A stretch of DNA of 64,000 bases from Synechococcus sp. BL107 (GCF_000153805.1 NZ_DS022298.1:796756-860755); one strand, 5' to 3'. Numbered from the stretch's first letter, positions 47,950-58,095 are shown. The notes: a model not told the origin generated them from the letters alone. Program-made: numbers and translations.

Positions 47950-49410
47950 TTGCAGACTCACTTTGGGTGGGATCGCTTTCGAGCTGGCCAGCGCGCCGTT
48001 GTTGAGGCTGTTCTAGAAGGACGCGATGCGTTGGCGGTCTTGCCAACGGGAGGAGGCAAGTCGCTTTGCTATCAGCTCCCAGCGTTGGTGCGTGATGGCT
48101 TAGTGGTTGTGATTTCGCCGCTCGTGGCTCTCATGGAGGACCAAGTGTTGGCACTCCAGAAACGGGGGATCACAGCAGCCTGTTTGCATGCAGGGCTTGA
48201 TCCAGGCCGAAGGCAACAAGCCATGGCGCGTTTGCGCGATGAATCCCTGAGATTGCTTTACATCGCGCCGGAGCGCTTGCAGGGAGAGGCGACGCGCCAG
48301 ATGTTGGAAAACCATGCATCTGAGGGACGTCTCGTGGCTCTTGCCGTCGATGAGGCCCACTGCATCAGTGCCTGGGGGCACGACTTCCGTCCTGACTACA
48401 GACGTTTGGGCATGATTCGTCGACTCTGCCCCGGCGTTCCGATGCTGGCGTTGAGTGCGACGGCGGCTCCGAGGGTGCGGGCCGACATCCTGCGCTTGCT
48501 CGATCTCCGCAGTCCCTTGGTGCAGGTGAGCTCGGCTCGGCGCGTCAATCTGAACTACACGATGCAACGTCGGCCTAGGGATCCGATGCCGCAGGTGCTG
48601 GAGGCCTTGGAGCAATCCCGAGGAGCTGCGTTGATCTATGCCCGGACGCGCCGGTCTGTCGAGCTCTGGGCCGAGCGGCTCCGGGAGCACAAAGTTGATG
48701 CCACGCCGTACCACGCTGGGTTGGACCCAGACACCCGTCGGACGGCTTTGACGCGGTTCTTGGAACAGAAGCGTCCCGTGCTCGTGGCAACTGTGGCTTT
48801 TGGCATGGGGGTCGATCGTGGTGATGTCGGCTTGGTGCTCCACCTGGATCTTCCAGCAACCCCTGAGGGCTATTTGCAGGAATCGGGTCGGGCAGGACGC
48901 GACGGCCAACCCGCCAGTTGTCTTGTGTTGTTCTCTCCAGGCGATCGCACAACGTTGAGCTGGGCGATGCAGGCGTCCGGTCGTTCAGGTTCCTCGCTAG
49001 AGGAGCGCCGACGCCTTGATCTTGCTCAGCAGCAGCTCCGACGGATGGAGGCTGTTGCTGAAGGCGAGATGTGTCGTGAGCAGGCTTTGTTGCTGGCTGT
49101 GGGGGAGCTTGTGAGCCCCTGTGGACATTGCGACCGCTGCAAAACCGCTCCAAATCACCGTGACTGGTCTATTCAGGTGCAAACCCTGTTGACGCACCTG
49201 GCAGACCAGGAGGGGATGGACCTTCGACGTTTGGGTGAGCACCTCGCCTTGCATGAGCCCGGTCGTGGAGACCGCTGGACCTGGCTGGCACGGCGACTCG
49301 TGCAGGAGGAATTAATTCGTGAGAGCAACGATGGTGCTCAACGGCTGTACCTCCGGGAGAGCGGTCGCAGTTTCCTTAAGACTCCATGGCCACTGGATTA
49401 CGCGGCATAG
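47950..49410 (+). CDS. recQ: ATP-dependent DNA helicase RecQ
   Basis: About 486 residues from a TTG; the exact start is unsure because no ATG or GTG precedes the FGWDRFRAGQ motif in frame. Helicase motifs: LPTGGGKSLCYQLPAL (I), VDEAHCISAWGHDFRPDY (II), SATAAPRVRADIL (III) and QESGRAGRDGQPAS (VI), plus the zinc-binding CGHCDRC region. It is shorter than E. coli RecQ and lacks an obvious HRDC domain. 3'-5' unwinding in repair. Confidence 0.93.
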   Translation: MQTHFGWDRFRAGQRAVVEAVLEGRDALAVLPTGGGKSLCYQLPALVRDGLVVVISPLVALMEDQVLALQKRGITAACLHAGLDPGRRQQAMARLRDESLRLLYIAPERLQGEATRQMLENHASEGRLVALAVDEAHCISAWGHDFRPDYRRLGMIRRLCPGVPMLALSATAAPRVRADILRLLDLRSPLVQVSSARRVNLNYTMQRRPRDPMPQVLEALEQSRGAALIYARTRRSVELWAERLREHKVDATPYHAGLDPDTRRTALTRFLEQKRPVLVATVAFGMGVDRGDVGLVLHLDLPATPEGYLQESGRAGRDGQPASCLVLFSPGDRTTLSWAMQASGRSGSSLEERRRLDLAQQQLRRMEAVAEGEMCREQALLLAVGELVSPCGHCDRCKTAPNHRDWSIQVQTLLTHLADQEGMDLRRLGEHLALHEPGRGDRWTWLARRLVQEELIRESNDGAQRLYLRESGRSFLKTPWPLDYAA

Positions 49411-49416
49411 GCCTCG

Positions 49417-50385
49417 CTATGCCCTGGCTTGACAGCGATCTTTAACCAAGTCTTTCTCGAAGCGGCTTTGGGGGGAGGCCCAGAGTTTCCAGCTGCCATC
49501 GGCTCCGGTGGCATTAATTTTTTTGGCTGAACAATTTACCGCCAGGTACAAGCCTTGGCCTTGGGCATTCAGTGTAGGAACCACCTGACTGCCGCCCATC
49601 GGTTGCCAGTTGGCCCAGTCCACCTGGAGTGGGCCATAGGTTCTCCAATCCGTCGACTTTGCAAGTTGCGTTTTGGTGGTTTTCGAGGCAGGCACAACCT
49701 TCTTGGCAGGTTTTGCCTTGCTGACTTTGGTTTGAACGGGCTTGGTCACTGCCGGCTTGCTTTGGCTTGGGGTGGCTTTGGCAGAAACGCTTTGGGTCGC
49801 CAAAGCGGTAGTGGGTTGTGTGAGATACAGCCGTGTGCCCACCTCCACTTTGTTGGGGTTGGTGAGGTCGTTGATGCTGATCAGCGTGGAGATTGGCAGC
49901 TTGTAGGCCTTGGCAATTTGGGTGAGGGTTTGCCCCTTAACCACAGTGTGTTCAGTGGCTCCAGCGATGGGAGTTACTGCAACGGGTTTGAAGCCAGGTT
50001 TTGGCAGAACGGCGTTGCTGGGTAATTTCAGGGTTTGGCCCACTTCCACGTGGTTGGCGTTGCGGAGGCCATTGACGATCATCAGATCTCGGCTGCTCAC
50101 CTTGTATTGGGTTGCGATTCTGCTGAGGGTCTCTCCCTTTTTCACGCGATGTCGCCCGCTGCCGGCATTCACCCTTGGCCCTGGCACTTGAAGCTGGCTG
50201 CCCGCCTCCAAGTAGTTGGCATTGCTCATGTTGTTGAGCCGCATCAAAGTGCCCACGCTCACGCCTGAACGGTAGGCAATGTCTGTAAGCGTTTCGCCTG
50301 GTCGCACCGTGATGGTGGCGGCGGTCGCCGAGAGGGGAAGGATTAGAGCCGTCAGGGCAAGGACGGCGAAACCAGAGCGGCGCAT
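49417..50385 (-). CDS. Secreted LysM-repeat protein
   Basis: 322 residues from the ATG at 50385. Signal peptide MRRSGFAVLALTALILPLSA, then three LysM domains starting near residues 24 (ITVRPGETLTDIAYRSG), 78 (HRVKKGETLSRIATQYK) and 145 (HTVVKGQTLTQIAKAYK), a Lys/Thr/Pro-rich linker and a C-terminal globular part with a Cys pair (NCSAKK, DRCQARA). LysM binds peptidoglycan, so a cell-wall role is likely. No catalytic domain was seen. Confidence 0.9.
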   Translation of the reverse strand: MRRSGFAVLALTALILPLSATAATITVRPGETLTDIAYRSGVSVGTLMRLNNMSNANYLEAGSQLQVPGPRVNAGSGRHRVKKGETLSRIATQYKVSSRDLMIVNGLRNANHVEVGQTLKLPSNAVLPKPGFKPVAVTPIAGATEHTVVKGQTLTQIAKAYKLPISTLISINDLTNPNKVEVGTRLYLTQPTTALATQSVSAKATPSQSKPAVTKPVQTKVSKAKPAKKVVPASKTTKTQLAKSTDWRTYGPLQVDWANWQPMGGSQVVPTLNAQGQGLYLAVNCSAKKINATGADGSWKLWASPQSRFEKDLVKDRCQARA

Positions 50386-50481
50386 TCGACTCCTTTCATT
50401 TCCCGAACCATACGGTGCCTGAAGCAAAGCGCCACCCCCCCAGAGCGACTGCTGCGGAAGGGATGTCTCTGTCTCATTAGC

Positions 50482-51861
50482 TCATCCCGCGATTCGTCTC
50501 AACACGTCGAGATCTAAGGAGTAAGGCGGGTACCGAAGTTTGAAATCAAACCGGAACCCCCGTTTCAGGACGGCCTTGTAGTGGCTGAAGGTCTGAAAAC
50601 CGTTGTGACCGTGATAACTCCCCATACCACTGGCGCCGACGCCTCCGAAGGGGAGTTCTGGAATGCCGGCTTGCATCACGACATCGTTTAAGCAAACACC
50701 ACCTGAGCTGGTGGTGCTCAGCACCTCCTGCTGTTGGGCTTCGCTTCCTCCAAATAGGTAAAGAGCCAAGGGTTTGCCTTGGTGTCGGATTGTCTGAAGA
50801 GCCTCGCTGAGCTTGTCCAGGCGAAGCATGGGCAAGAGCGGTCCGAAGAGTTCTTCGCCCATGAGTGGATCTTGACGATCATTCACTTCAATCACGGTTG
50901 GGGCGATGCGACGTTGCTCTCGGCTGATTTCGCCGCCAATCAAGATTCGACCATTCGCCCTTGCTGTTTCCAGCAATCGTTCCAGTCGATGGAACTGCTG
51001 TTCATTGATGATTTTCCCGAGCTGATCGGATGCCAGTGGATTGTCCCCGTACATCGCCAAGCGTTCATTGCGCAGCGCATTGAGGAGGTCTGGGTAGAGA
51101 TCGGACTCCACCAAAAGGTGGTCTGGGGCAATACAGGTTTGCCCAGCATTGATGCCTTTACCCCAGATCAACCGACGGGCACTCACCTCAAGATTGGCGC
51201 CTTGAAGCACAAGGGCAGGACTTTTCCCTCCCAGTTCAAGGGTGACCGGTGTGAGGTTTGTGGCCGCTCCGGCCAGGACTTTGCGGCCGATGTTTCCGCC
51301 ACCGGTGAAAAAGATATGGTCAAACGGCATGGCCACCAGTTGTGCTGCGACGGCACCATCGCCTTGCTCAACCCTCACGACCTCTGGCTCGAAATGGTCG
51401 GCGACCAGCTTGGCGATTAACTCTGCAACAGCCGGTGCATGTTCCGAGGGCTTCAAAACCGCCGTATTGCCAGCTGCCAGGGCACTGATGAGAGGACGCA
51501 GGGTGAGCTGGAAGGGGTAATTCCAGGGACCGATCACGAGGACGCAGCCCAAGGGTTCTGGAATCACCTGGGCCTGCCCCGGGCTGAGGGCAACGGGAAC
51601 AGGCACCCGTTTGGCACGCATCCATCGACGCAAATGTCGACGTGTGAATTTCAACTCTTGCCGCAGGGCGACAATCTCAAAGAAAGCTTCGGTTGCTGGT
51701 TTTCCGAGATCCTTTTGAAGGGCTTTCAGCACGTCTTGCTCATGCTGTTCGACCAGTGTCATCAGCCGTCCCAACTGCTCTTTGCGCCAGGCCAAGGGTC
51801 GAGTCATCCCCGAGCCAACGCTCTCTTGCATCCGGGTCAATTGTTGGATGGAGAGGATCAC
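50482..51861 (-). CDS. Aldehyde dehydrogenase, class 3 type
   Basis: 459 residues. Family motifs are PLGCVLVIGPWNYPFQLTLRPL near 107, FFTGGGNIGRKVLAGAA near 184, VTLELGGKSPALV near 205 (general-base Glu) and GKGINAGQTCIAPDHLLV near 231 with the catalytic Cys. The end (SHYKAVLKRGFRFDFKLRYPPYS) matches class 3 / fatty aldehyde dehydrogenases. A role in oxidising long-chain aldehydes is likely. Divergent from the GH13 gene at 51916. Confidence 0.92.
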   Translation of the reverse strand: MILSIQQLTRMQESVGSGMTRPLAWRKEQLGRLMTLVEQHEQDVLKALQKDLGKPATEAFFEIVALRQELKFTRRHLRRWMRAKRVPVPVALSPGQAQVIPEPLGCVLVIGPWNYPFQLTLRPLISALAAGNTAVLKPSEHAPAVAELIAKLVADHFEPEVVRVEQGDGAVAAQLVAMPFDHIFFTGGGNIGRKVLAGAATNLTPVTLELGGKSPALVLQGANLEVSARRLIWGKGINAGQTCIAPDHLLVESDLYPDLLNALRNERLAMYGDNPLASDQLGKIINEQQFHRLERLLETARANGRILIGGEISREQRRIAPTVIEVNDRQDPLMGEELFGPLLPMLRLDKLSEALQTIRHQGKPLALYLFGGSEAQQQEVLSTTSSGGVCLNDVVMQAGIPELPFGGVGASGMGSYHGHNGFQTFSHYKAVLKRGFRFDFKLRYPPYSLDLDVLRRIAG

Positions 51862-51915
51862 GGGGCTGACGTTCTGGCCAGACGGGTCTAGCAGTGGTGC
51901 ATCTGCATCCGGGGG

Positions 51916-53583
51916 ATGACCACAGGGCGGCCATGGTGGTCAGGAACGGTCGTTTATCAACTGATCGTTCGTAGCTACTCCGACGGGAACGGTGATGGCA
52001 TCGGTGATTTCAAAGGTTTGGCAGCCCGTTTGCCTTACCTGCGTTGGCTTGGGGTGAAAACCCTATGGCTGACGCCTATCTATCCATCCCCACTGCGGGA
52101 TGGTGGATATGACATCACTGATTTCAAAGGGATTCATCCAGATCTTGGCGATCTGGCGTCGTTTCATCGCTTCCTGACAGCAGCCCATAGCCAGGGCATG
52201 CGGGTGATTCTCGACTTGGTCTTGAACCACACCAGTGACTTACACCCCTGGTTCCAGCGGGCCCGATGGGCTCCAAAAGGCAGTCCTGAGCGTGGGGTCT
52301 ACGTCTGGAGTGATGACCCCAAGCAGTACAGCGATGCGCCGGTGCTGTTTCGGCACTTTGAATCATCGAACTGGGAATGGGATTCCGTTGCGGAGCAGTA
52401 CTACCTGCATCGCTTTCTCCGTCATCAGCCAGATCTCAACTACGCCAATCCCTGGGTTCAGGAGGCAATGTTGGAAGTCGTCGATTTCTGGCTTGAGAGG
52501 GGGGTGGATGGCTTTCGCCTCGATGCCGTTCCGTTTTTATTTGAGGCAGAAGGAACCCGTTGCGAAGGGCTGCCGGAAACCCATGCGTTCCTCAAGCGCT
52601 TGCGGAAGCGCGTGGATGCCCATGGCCGCGATGTGTTGCTGCTCGGTGAGGCGATTCAACCTGTGGAGGAGGCGGCGCCTTATCTCGCGGACGATGAGCT
52701 TCAGGGGGCCTTCAATTTTGTGCTCACAGCCCATTTGTTTGCGGCCATCGCCAGCGGTACGGCTCAAAAGTTGGGCGAGTGTTTGCTTGAAGCAGAGCAG
52801 GCCATAGAGGGTCCCCGGTGGGCGCTGCCGTTACGCAACCATGATGAGCTTTGGCTTGGCGATGGACACCTCATTGACGATGAGGTGATTCAAGCGGTGC
52901 GGTTTGGTTTGCCCCAGGGGCAGGGCCATTGGCTGAACTGGGGAATTAACCGTCGTCTGGCTCCGTTGCTCAACGGTGATCCCCGTTCCAACCGCCTCTT
53001 GCACGGTTTGTTGTACAGCCTGCCCGGGATGCCTTGCTTGTATTACGGCGATGAGCTGGGGATGGGCGATTGGCCTGGATTGAGGGACCGTGATCCCAAC
53101 CGAACTCCGATGGCTTGGACCCCAGCCCGCAATGGTGGTTTTTCCATGGCTCCCGATCCATTGCTGGTGCTGCCTCCCATTACGGCTGCTGGCTATGACT
53201 ACCGAGTCGTGAATGTGGAGGTGCAAAAGCAGTTGCCGGGTTCATTGTTGAATTGGCATCGGCGGATGCTCACCTCCCGTCGGTTGCTGCCAGCACTGCA
53301 ACACGGGGATTTCACCTTGCTCCCCAGCAGTCATCCAGGCGTTTTGGTGTATTTGCGATCCACCGACGAGATGTCTGTTTTGGTGGCAGCCAATGTGACC
53401 GCTGCTGGGGCCTCATTGAGCTTGGATCTATCGGCGTGGAAAGGACAACGCACGCGCGAAGTGATGTGGGGGTGTGAATTCCCAATTGCTAACGAGGAGT
53501 GGTTTGTGAATTTGCCGCCCTACGGATTCAACTGGTGGCTCATTGGTGAGGTGGAGGTGGCGCCCGATACGAGACCGGACTGA
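51916..53583 (+). CDS. GH13 enzyme, trehalose synthase / alpha-glucosidase-like
   Basis: 555 residues. TIM-barrel GH13 with YQLIVRSYSDGNGDGIGDFKG at the start, DLVLNHTSD, nucleophile Asp in GVDGFRLDAVPFLF near 195, acid Glu in LLLGEAIQP and third Asp in RNHDEL. The opening is typical of TreS-like enzymes, which interconvert maltose and trehalose, but sucrose- or glucan-active relatives share it. Its 3' end overlaps the convergent glpD gene by 64 bases. No signal peptide. Product not certain. Confidence 0.85.
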   Translation: MTTGRPWWSGTVVYQLIVRSYSDGNGDGIGDFKGLAARLPYLRWLGVKTLWLTPIYPSPLRDGGYDITDFKGIHPDLGDLASFHRFLTAAHSQGMRVILDLVLNHTSDLHPWFQRARWAPKGSPERGVYVWSDDPKQYSDAPVLFRHFESSNWEWDSVAEQYYLHRFLRHQPDLNYANPWVQEAMLEVVDFWLERGVDGFRLDAVPFLFEAEGTRCEGLPETHAFLKRLRKRVDAHGRDVLLLGEAIQPVEEAAPYLADDELQGAFNFVLTAHLFAAIASGTAQKLGECLLEAEQAIEGPRWALPLRNHDELWLGDGHLIDDEVIQAVRFGLPQGQGHWLNWGINRRLAPLLNGDPRSNRLLHGLLYSLPGMPCLYYGDELGMGDWPGLRDRDPNRTPMAWTPARNGGFSMAPDPLLVLPPITAAGYDYRVVNVEVQKQLPGSLLNWHRRMLTSRRLLPALQHGDFTLLPSSHPGVLVYLRSTDEMSVLVAANVTAAGASLSLDLSAWKGQRTREVMWGCEFPIANEEWFVNLPPYGFNWWLIGEVEVAPDTRPD

Positions 53584-55103
53584 GCGAGGTAGGTCTCAAC
53601 GAGAGGCTCCAGCCGTTGCGCCTCAGCAAAATCCACCATCGCTAGGCGGCAACGGCGGGCCAGTACGTCGGTGCTGCTGCGGGCATGCTCCGATTGGATG
53701 GCATGGGAGATCTCTGCCTCACAGAGGGGAATCACGTCGCTCAGGGGGGCTCGCTTCTCAGGATCAGCGGCTTCGATCATCGGCACGGCCTGAAGACCAT
53801 GGCTGCCCTGAAGATGCTCGATCTGCGCAGCGCGTTGAGGAGTGTTGGGCAAGAGAGTTTCGAGCTGGTTTGTTTGTGTTTCGAGTTCGTCTCGTGTGGC
53901 TGTTGGCGTGGCTCCACTTCCCAGTAGCACCACGGCTTTGGGGGATGGAAGTGGTTGCCCTAGCTGTTGCTCGACTGCTGCCAGGGTGTCAAGAGCCATC
54001 GGTCGACAGGTGGTCCACTTGCCGCCCATCACACTCACCAATCCACAGGGAAGGGTCTCCACCTCGTGCTCGCGGACCACTCTGCTGCTGTTTAGACCCT
54101 CTCCAGGTGGTTTGAGCAGCGGTCTACCTCCGGCCCAACGGCTGGTGACCTGCGGTTCAGCACAGCCTGGGAACCACTCACGCACATAATTCAGCAGGTA
54201 GCTTTCTTCGTCAGCCGTACAGGACGAGGCCAGGTTTGGATCGCAGGCTTCATCGGTGGTTCCCACCAATGTGCGTCCAAAGAACGGCAACATGAACAGA
54301 ACTCGGCCATCGGCTGTGGAGGGAACGAGAAGTCCCAGGCCCTGCGGACAGAGGTTTTGCTTCAGCACGATGTGGCTTCCACGGCTTGTGAGCATCCGTG
54401 CCGGGGATGCCGGGTCTGCTAATCGACGAACGGCATCGGCACCGAGTCCTGTTGCGTTCACAACCACGCGGGTTGTCCAGCGTTCTTGCGTCCCGTCTCC
54501 GGTTTCACTGATAGCGGCCACCAGCCGGCCGGCGCCATTGCGTTCGAGTCCAACCACTTTGCAGCGGGTGCGTAGCTGTGCCCCGGCCCGTTGGGCGGTT
54601 AATGCCAGAAGCAGGTTGAGTCGCGCGTCATCAAATTGCCCATCTTTGTAGGCCACAGCGCCTTGGCAGCGTTTCAACTGCGGCAGGGCTTCGTCCAATT
54701 GGTGGCTCGACAGCAATCGACTCGAGCCAATGCCTTGACGCCCTGCGAGGGCGTCGTACAGGCCGAGTCCGATGCGGTAGTAAGCCTGGCCACACAGCGT
54801 TTTTGTGGGGAGTGCTAGTTCGAGGCGCCGGGCCAAAAACGGAGCTTGTTCCAACCAATGGCCCCGCTCCAGCAATGCCTCCCGTACAAGATTTAGCTGC
54901 GCTAGGTCGAGGGTTTTAAAAGCGAGTTCCAGATAGCGCACGCCGCCGTGCAGCAATTTCGTGCTCCGGCTACTCGTGCCACCGCCGATATCCCCTGCCT
55001 CTAAGAGCGCAACGGAAAGGCCGCGACGAACTGCCTCGTAGGCCACGCTGGCGCCACTGGCCCCCGCGCCGATCACAACCAAATCAACGTTGTGATCATT
55101 CAT
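53520..55103 (-). CDS. glpD: Glycerol-3-phosphate dehydrogenase (FAD)
   Basis: 527 residues. FAD-binding VVIGAGASGASVAYEAVRRG at the N-terminus, then GGTSSRSTKLLHGGVRYLE and the family tail. Oxidises glycerol-3-phosphate to dihydroxyacetone phosphate and passes electrons to quinone. Its first codons overlap the glpK stop by eight bases; its end overlaps the convergent GH13 gene. Confidence 0.95.
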   Translation of the reverse strand: MNDHNVDLVVIGAGASGASVAYEAVRRGLSVALLEAGDIGGGTSSRSTKLLHGGVRYLELAFKTLDLAQLNLVREALLERGHWLEQAPFLARRLELALPTKTLCGQAYYRIGLGLYDALAGRQGIGSSRLLSSHQLDEALPQLKRCQGAVAYKDGQFDDARLNLLLALTAQRAGAQLRTRCKVVGLERNGAGRLVAAISETGDGTQERWTTRVVVNATGLGADAVRRLADPASPARMLTSRGSHIVLKQNLCPQGLGLLVPSTADGRVLFMLPFFGRTLVGTTDEACDPNLASSCTADEESYLLNYVREWFPGCAEPQVTSRWAGGRPLLKPPGEGLNSSRVVREHEVETLPCGLVSVMGGKWTTCRPMALDTLAAVEQQLGQPLPSPKAVVLLGSGATPTATRDELETQTNQLETLLPNTPQRAAQIEHLQGSHGLQAVPMIEAADPEKRAPLSDVIPLCEAEISHAIQSEHARSSTDVLARRCRLAMVDFAEAQRLEPLVETYLAQSGLVSGATSTSPMSHQLNP

Positions 55104-56601
55104 GCCAGTTCAAGCTGCGGGTCACGGCGTCATCCCAACGGATTCGCCAAGCCTTGCGCTGCACCGCATCGCACTGCGGTTGGAACAGTTGGGCTCCATC
55201 ACGTCGGTGGAGGGCAAGGTTGTTCAGATCGTTGACCACTCCAGCTTGTAAACCTGCAAACAACGCCACGCCTCGTGCGGTGCTTTCAAGACTGGCGGGT
55301 CGCCGCACCGTGAGCCCTGTGCTGTCTGCTTGGGCCTGCAGGAGCGGATCCGAGGCGGCGGCTCCCCCATCGACTGCAAGTTCTCCCAGCCCATGCCCGA
55401 GGGCTTGTTCCGCGAGGTCCACGAGGGTGGACACGGACAGGGCGATCCCCTCCAGGGCGGCCCTTGCAATGTGGCAGCGGTTGCTGTCGCGGGTTAGCCC
55501 CACCAGGATTGCCCGTGCCTCTGGGTTCCAGTGGGGGGTTCCCCAACCTGTGAAGGCCGGCACCAGCATCACGCCGCCTGAATCAGCAACTTGATTGGCG
55601 AGGTCGTTCACCTGTTCGGCACTCTCGATGATTTGGAGACCATCCCGAAGCCACTGGATCACGGTGCCGGCATTGAAGAGGCTGCCTTCAAGGCAGTAAG
55701 TGGGCACCCCATCAGCGTCGGTCCACCCCAGGGTGCTGAGGAGCCCAGCTTCGGATCGACGGATCTCGTTGCCGGTGTTGATCACGAGGAACGCTCCTGT
55801 TCCGTAGGTGCATTTGCTTTCACCGGGTTGCAAGCAGAGTTGTCCGAGGGTGGCGGCTTGTTGATCTCCGAGCATCGCCTGGATCGGCAGCCCTTCAAAG
55901 GGCAGGCCTGCGGCAATTTGGGCGATGTCCCCTCGGCAGGGCAGCAGCTCGGGTAAAGCACTGGCTGGTAATCCGGTGTGGATGCGGAAGTCATCCACCC
56001 ACTGGCGTTGTTCCAGGTCCAGCAGCAGGGTGCGGCTGGCGTTGCTCAGATCACTTCCGTGATGCTGGCCCTCGGTGAGTTGCCAAAGGAGCCACGATTC
56101 CACGGTGCCGAAGCAGAGGTCATCGGTGGCGGCGGCGGCAGCTGCTTCTCCGTAGTGCTCCAACATCCAACGGATTTTGCTGGCACTGAAATAGGGGTCG
56201 AGCAAGAGCCCTGTGCGTCTCCGCCAGTCCTGTTCCAATCCCTGGCGCTTCCAGTCTGCGCAGATGGATGCGGTCCGACCGTCTTGCCAGACCAGCGCTG
56301 GACCGCAAGGAACACCGGTGCTGCGTCGCCAAAGCACGGTTGTTTCCCGTTGGTTGGTGATCCCACAGCTCACCACCGCTTGGCGCTGATCGTCACTCAG
56401 CTTTTGCTGAAGGTCGATGAGGGCTTGCCGTTGGCTCGCCCAGATCTCTAGTGGATCCTGCTCGACCCAGCCATCGGCTGGGTACTGGATCGGTAGGGGG
56501 GCACTAGCGCTGGCGACCAGATCGCCCGCCGGATTGAAGACCACAGCTCGGGAGCTGCTCGTGCCCTGGTCCAGGGCCAACAGAAGAGGCTGATGCGCCA
56601 T
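55096..56601 (-). CDS. glpK: Glycerol kinase
   Basis: 501 residues. FGGY kinase with LALDQGTSSSRAVVF near 7-21, SCGITNQRETTVLW, VWQDGRTASIC, GDQQAATLGQLC and KCTYGTGAFLV; the C-terminal VDGGAAASDPLLQAQAD is diagnostic of glycerol kinase. Makes glycerol-3-phosphate for GlpD. No glpF was seen beside it. Divergent from the second GH13 gene. Confidence 0.96.
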   Translation of the reverse strand: MAHQPLLLALDQGTSSSRAVVFNPAGDLVASASAPLPIQYPADGWVEQDPLEIWASQRQALIDLQQKLSDDQRQAVVSCGITNQRETTVLWRRSTGVPCGPALVWQDGRTASICADWKRQGLEQDWRRRTGLLLDPYFSASKIRWMLEHYGEAAAAAATDDLCFGTVESWLLWQLTEGQHHGSDLSNASRTLLLDLEQRQWVDDFRIHTGLPASALPELLPCRGDIAQIAAGLPFEGLPIQAMLGDQQAATLGQLCLQPGESKCTYGTGAFLVINTGNEIRRSEAGLLSTLGWTDADGVPTYCLEGSLFNAGTVIQWLRDGLQIIESAEQVNDLANQVADSGGVMLVPAFTGWGTPHWNPEARAILVGLTRDSNRCHIARAALEGIALSVSTLVDLAEQALGHGLGELAVDGGAAASDPLLQAQADSTGLTVRRPASLESTARGVALFAGLQAGVVNDLNNLALHRRDGAQLFQPQCDAVQRKAWRIRWDDAVTRSLNWHE

Positions 56602-56652
56602 GGCAGTGCTGTTTCTTCTCTGCTAGCGAGAGGATCGCCACCTGGAAAGGTT

Positions 56653-58095
56653 ATGGGCTTGCCCACATTGTTTTCCGACCCGCCGGCTTGGGTCACTGAG
56701 GCGGTGATCTACCAAGTTTTTCCTGATCGTTTTCGTCGTAGCGCCAGGGTTGAGGCACAACAGCATTTGAAGTTCAAGCCCTGGGGTGCTGATCCCACTG
56801 AGGAAGGGTTTCAAGGGGGTGATCTCTATGGAGTGATCGATGGTTTGGATCACCTTCAAGCGATGGGGATTAACTGCCTGTATCTGACCCCGATTTTTTC
56901 TTCGGCAGCGAACCATCGTTATCACGCCTACGACTACTTCCAGGTTGATCCTCTTTTGGGGGGTAACGCTGCCCTAGATGCACTGATTGCTGCGCTGCAT
57001 CAACGCGGGATGCGACTGGTACTTGATGGTGTTTTTAACCATTGCGGCCGCGGCTTTTGGGCCTTCCACCATCTTGCTGAGAACGGGCAGTCATCGCCCT
57101 ATCGCCATTGGTTTCATGTCCGTCAATGGCCCATTCGCCCCTACCCAGCCCAGGACGAAGATTGTGGATACGACTGTTGGTGGGCGTTGCCAGACCTACC
57201 AAAGTTCAACCATGCCGATGCCGGAGTGCGTGAGCATTTGCTGGCGGTGGCCCGTTATTGGCTGGAACGAGGCATCGATGGCTGGCGACTCGATGTTCCT
57301 GCAGAGGTGCCCGCAGAGTTTTGGGTGTCTTTTCGACAGGTGGTGCGAAGGGTCAACCCAGACGCTTGGATTGTTGGAGAGGTTTGGGGAGATGCACGCC
57401 GCTGGCTGCAAGGAGAGCATTTTGATGGCGTGATGAACTACCGCCTTGGCTGGAGCAGCTTGTGCTGGGTGGCTGGGGATCAGCTTCGTCAGAGCTATCG
57501 CAATCCCGAGTATCCCTTGAACCCTTTGACAACGCTGGAGCTGATCGATATCTGGACCACCACGGCGAGCTGGTATCGCGCTGAAGTGAATCGCGCCCAA
57601 ATGAACTTGCTCGATAGCCACGATGTGCCGAGGGCGCTGCACACGCTGAAGGGTGATGTGGCTGCCTTGAAGTTGTCGTTGCTAATGCTTTTTCTCCAGC
57701 CAGGGGCGCCTTGTATTTATTACGGCACCGAGGCTGGGTTGGCCGGTGGCCCGGATGACGACCGTTCGAGTGGTCCGGAACCGGCCTGTCGTGAGGCCTT
57801 CCCATGGGAACAGCCCTGGAGGGCTGATCTCTGCAGCTACGTGTCGCGCCTAAAAGCATTCCGCGATCGTTGGCTCAACCTTGGCCAGCCATTGATCAGC
57901 TGGAGCGCCATGGGATCAGATGGCTTGATGGCATCCACGGAAACTTGGACGATGTGGATCAATCGAAGCCGACACACAGAGCTGCGTTGTTCCAACCCAG
58001 GCTCTGATGATCAGGTGATTTGCGGCAGTTTCATCAATGGGAGCTTGCGTCCCCAGAGTGCCGTGATCTGCTTCACCCCCAGTGCCAAGGAGTGA
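56653..58095 (+). CDS. GH13 alpha-amylase/neopullulanase-type enzyme
   Basis: 480 residues from an ATG at 56653 (MGLPTLFSDPPAWV); 20 codons upstream remain open but would run into glpK. Features of the cyclomaltodextrinase/neopullulanase group: VIYQVFPDRFRRS, GGDLYGVIDGLDHL, GVFNHCGRGFWAFH, nucleophile GWRLDVPAE, acid WIVGEVWGDA and LDSHDVPR. No N-domain of the longer neopullulanases is present. Cytosolic glucan or maltooligosaccharide hydrolysis is likely. Confidence 0.88.
   Translation: MGLPTLFSDPPAWVTEAVIYQVFPDRFRRSARVEAQQHLKFKPWGADPTEEGFQGGDLYGVIDGLDHLQAMGINCLYLTPIFSSAANHRYHAYDYFQVDPLLGGNAALDALIAALHQRGMRLVLDGVFNHCGRGFWAFHHLAENGQSSPYRHWFHVRQWPIRPYPAQDEDCGYDCWWALPDLPKFNHADAGVREHLLAVARYWLERGIDGWRLDVPAEVPAEFWVSFRQVVRRVNPDAWIVGEVWGDARRWLQGEHFDGVMNYRLGWSSLCWVAGDQLRQSYRNPEYPLNPLTTLELIDIWTTTASWYRAEVNRAQMNLLDSHDVPRALHTLKGDVAALKLSLLMLFLQPGAPCIYYGTEAGLAGGPDDDRSSGPEPACREAFPWEQPWRADLCSYVSRLKAFRDRWLNLGQPLISWSAMGSDGLMASTETWTMWINRSRHTELRCSNPGSDDQVICGSFINGSLRPQSAVICFTPSAKE

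Noticed and set aside
48100-48909. 269-codon minus-strand frame inside recQ
   Set aside because: Antisense shadow of a high-GC helicase gene; His/Arg/Gln-rich product without domains.
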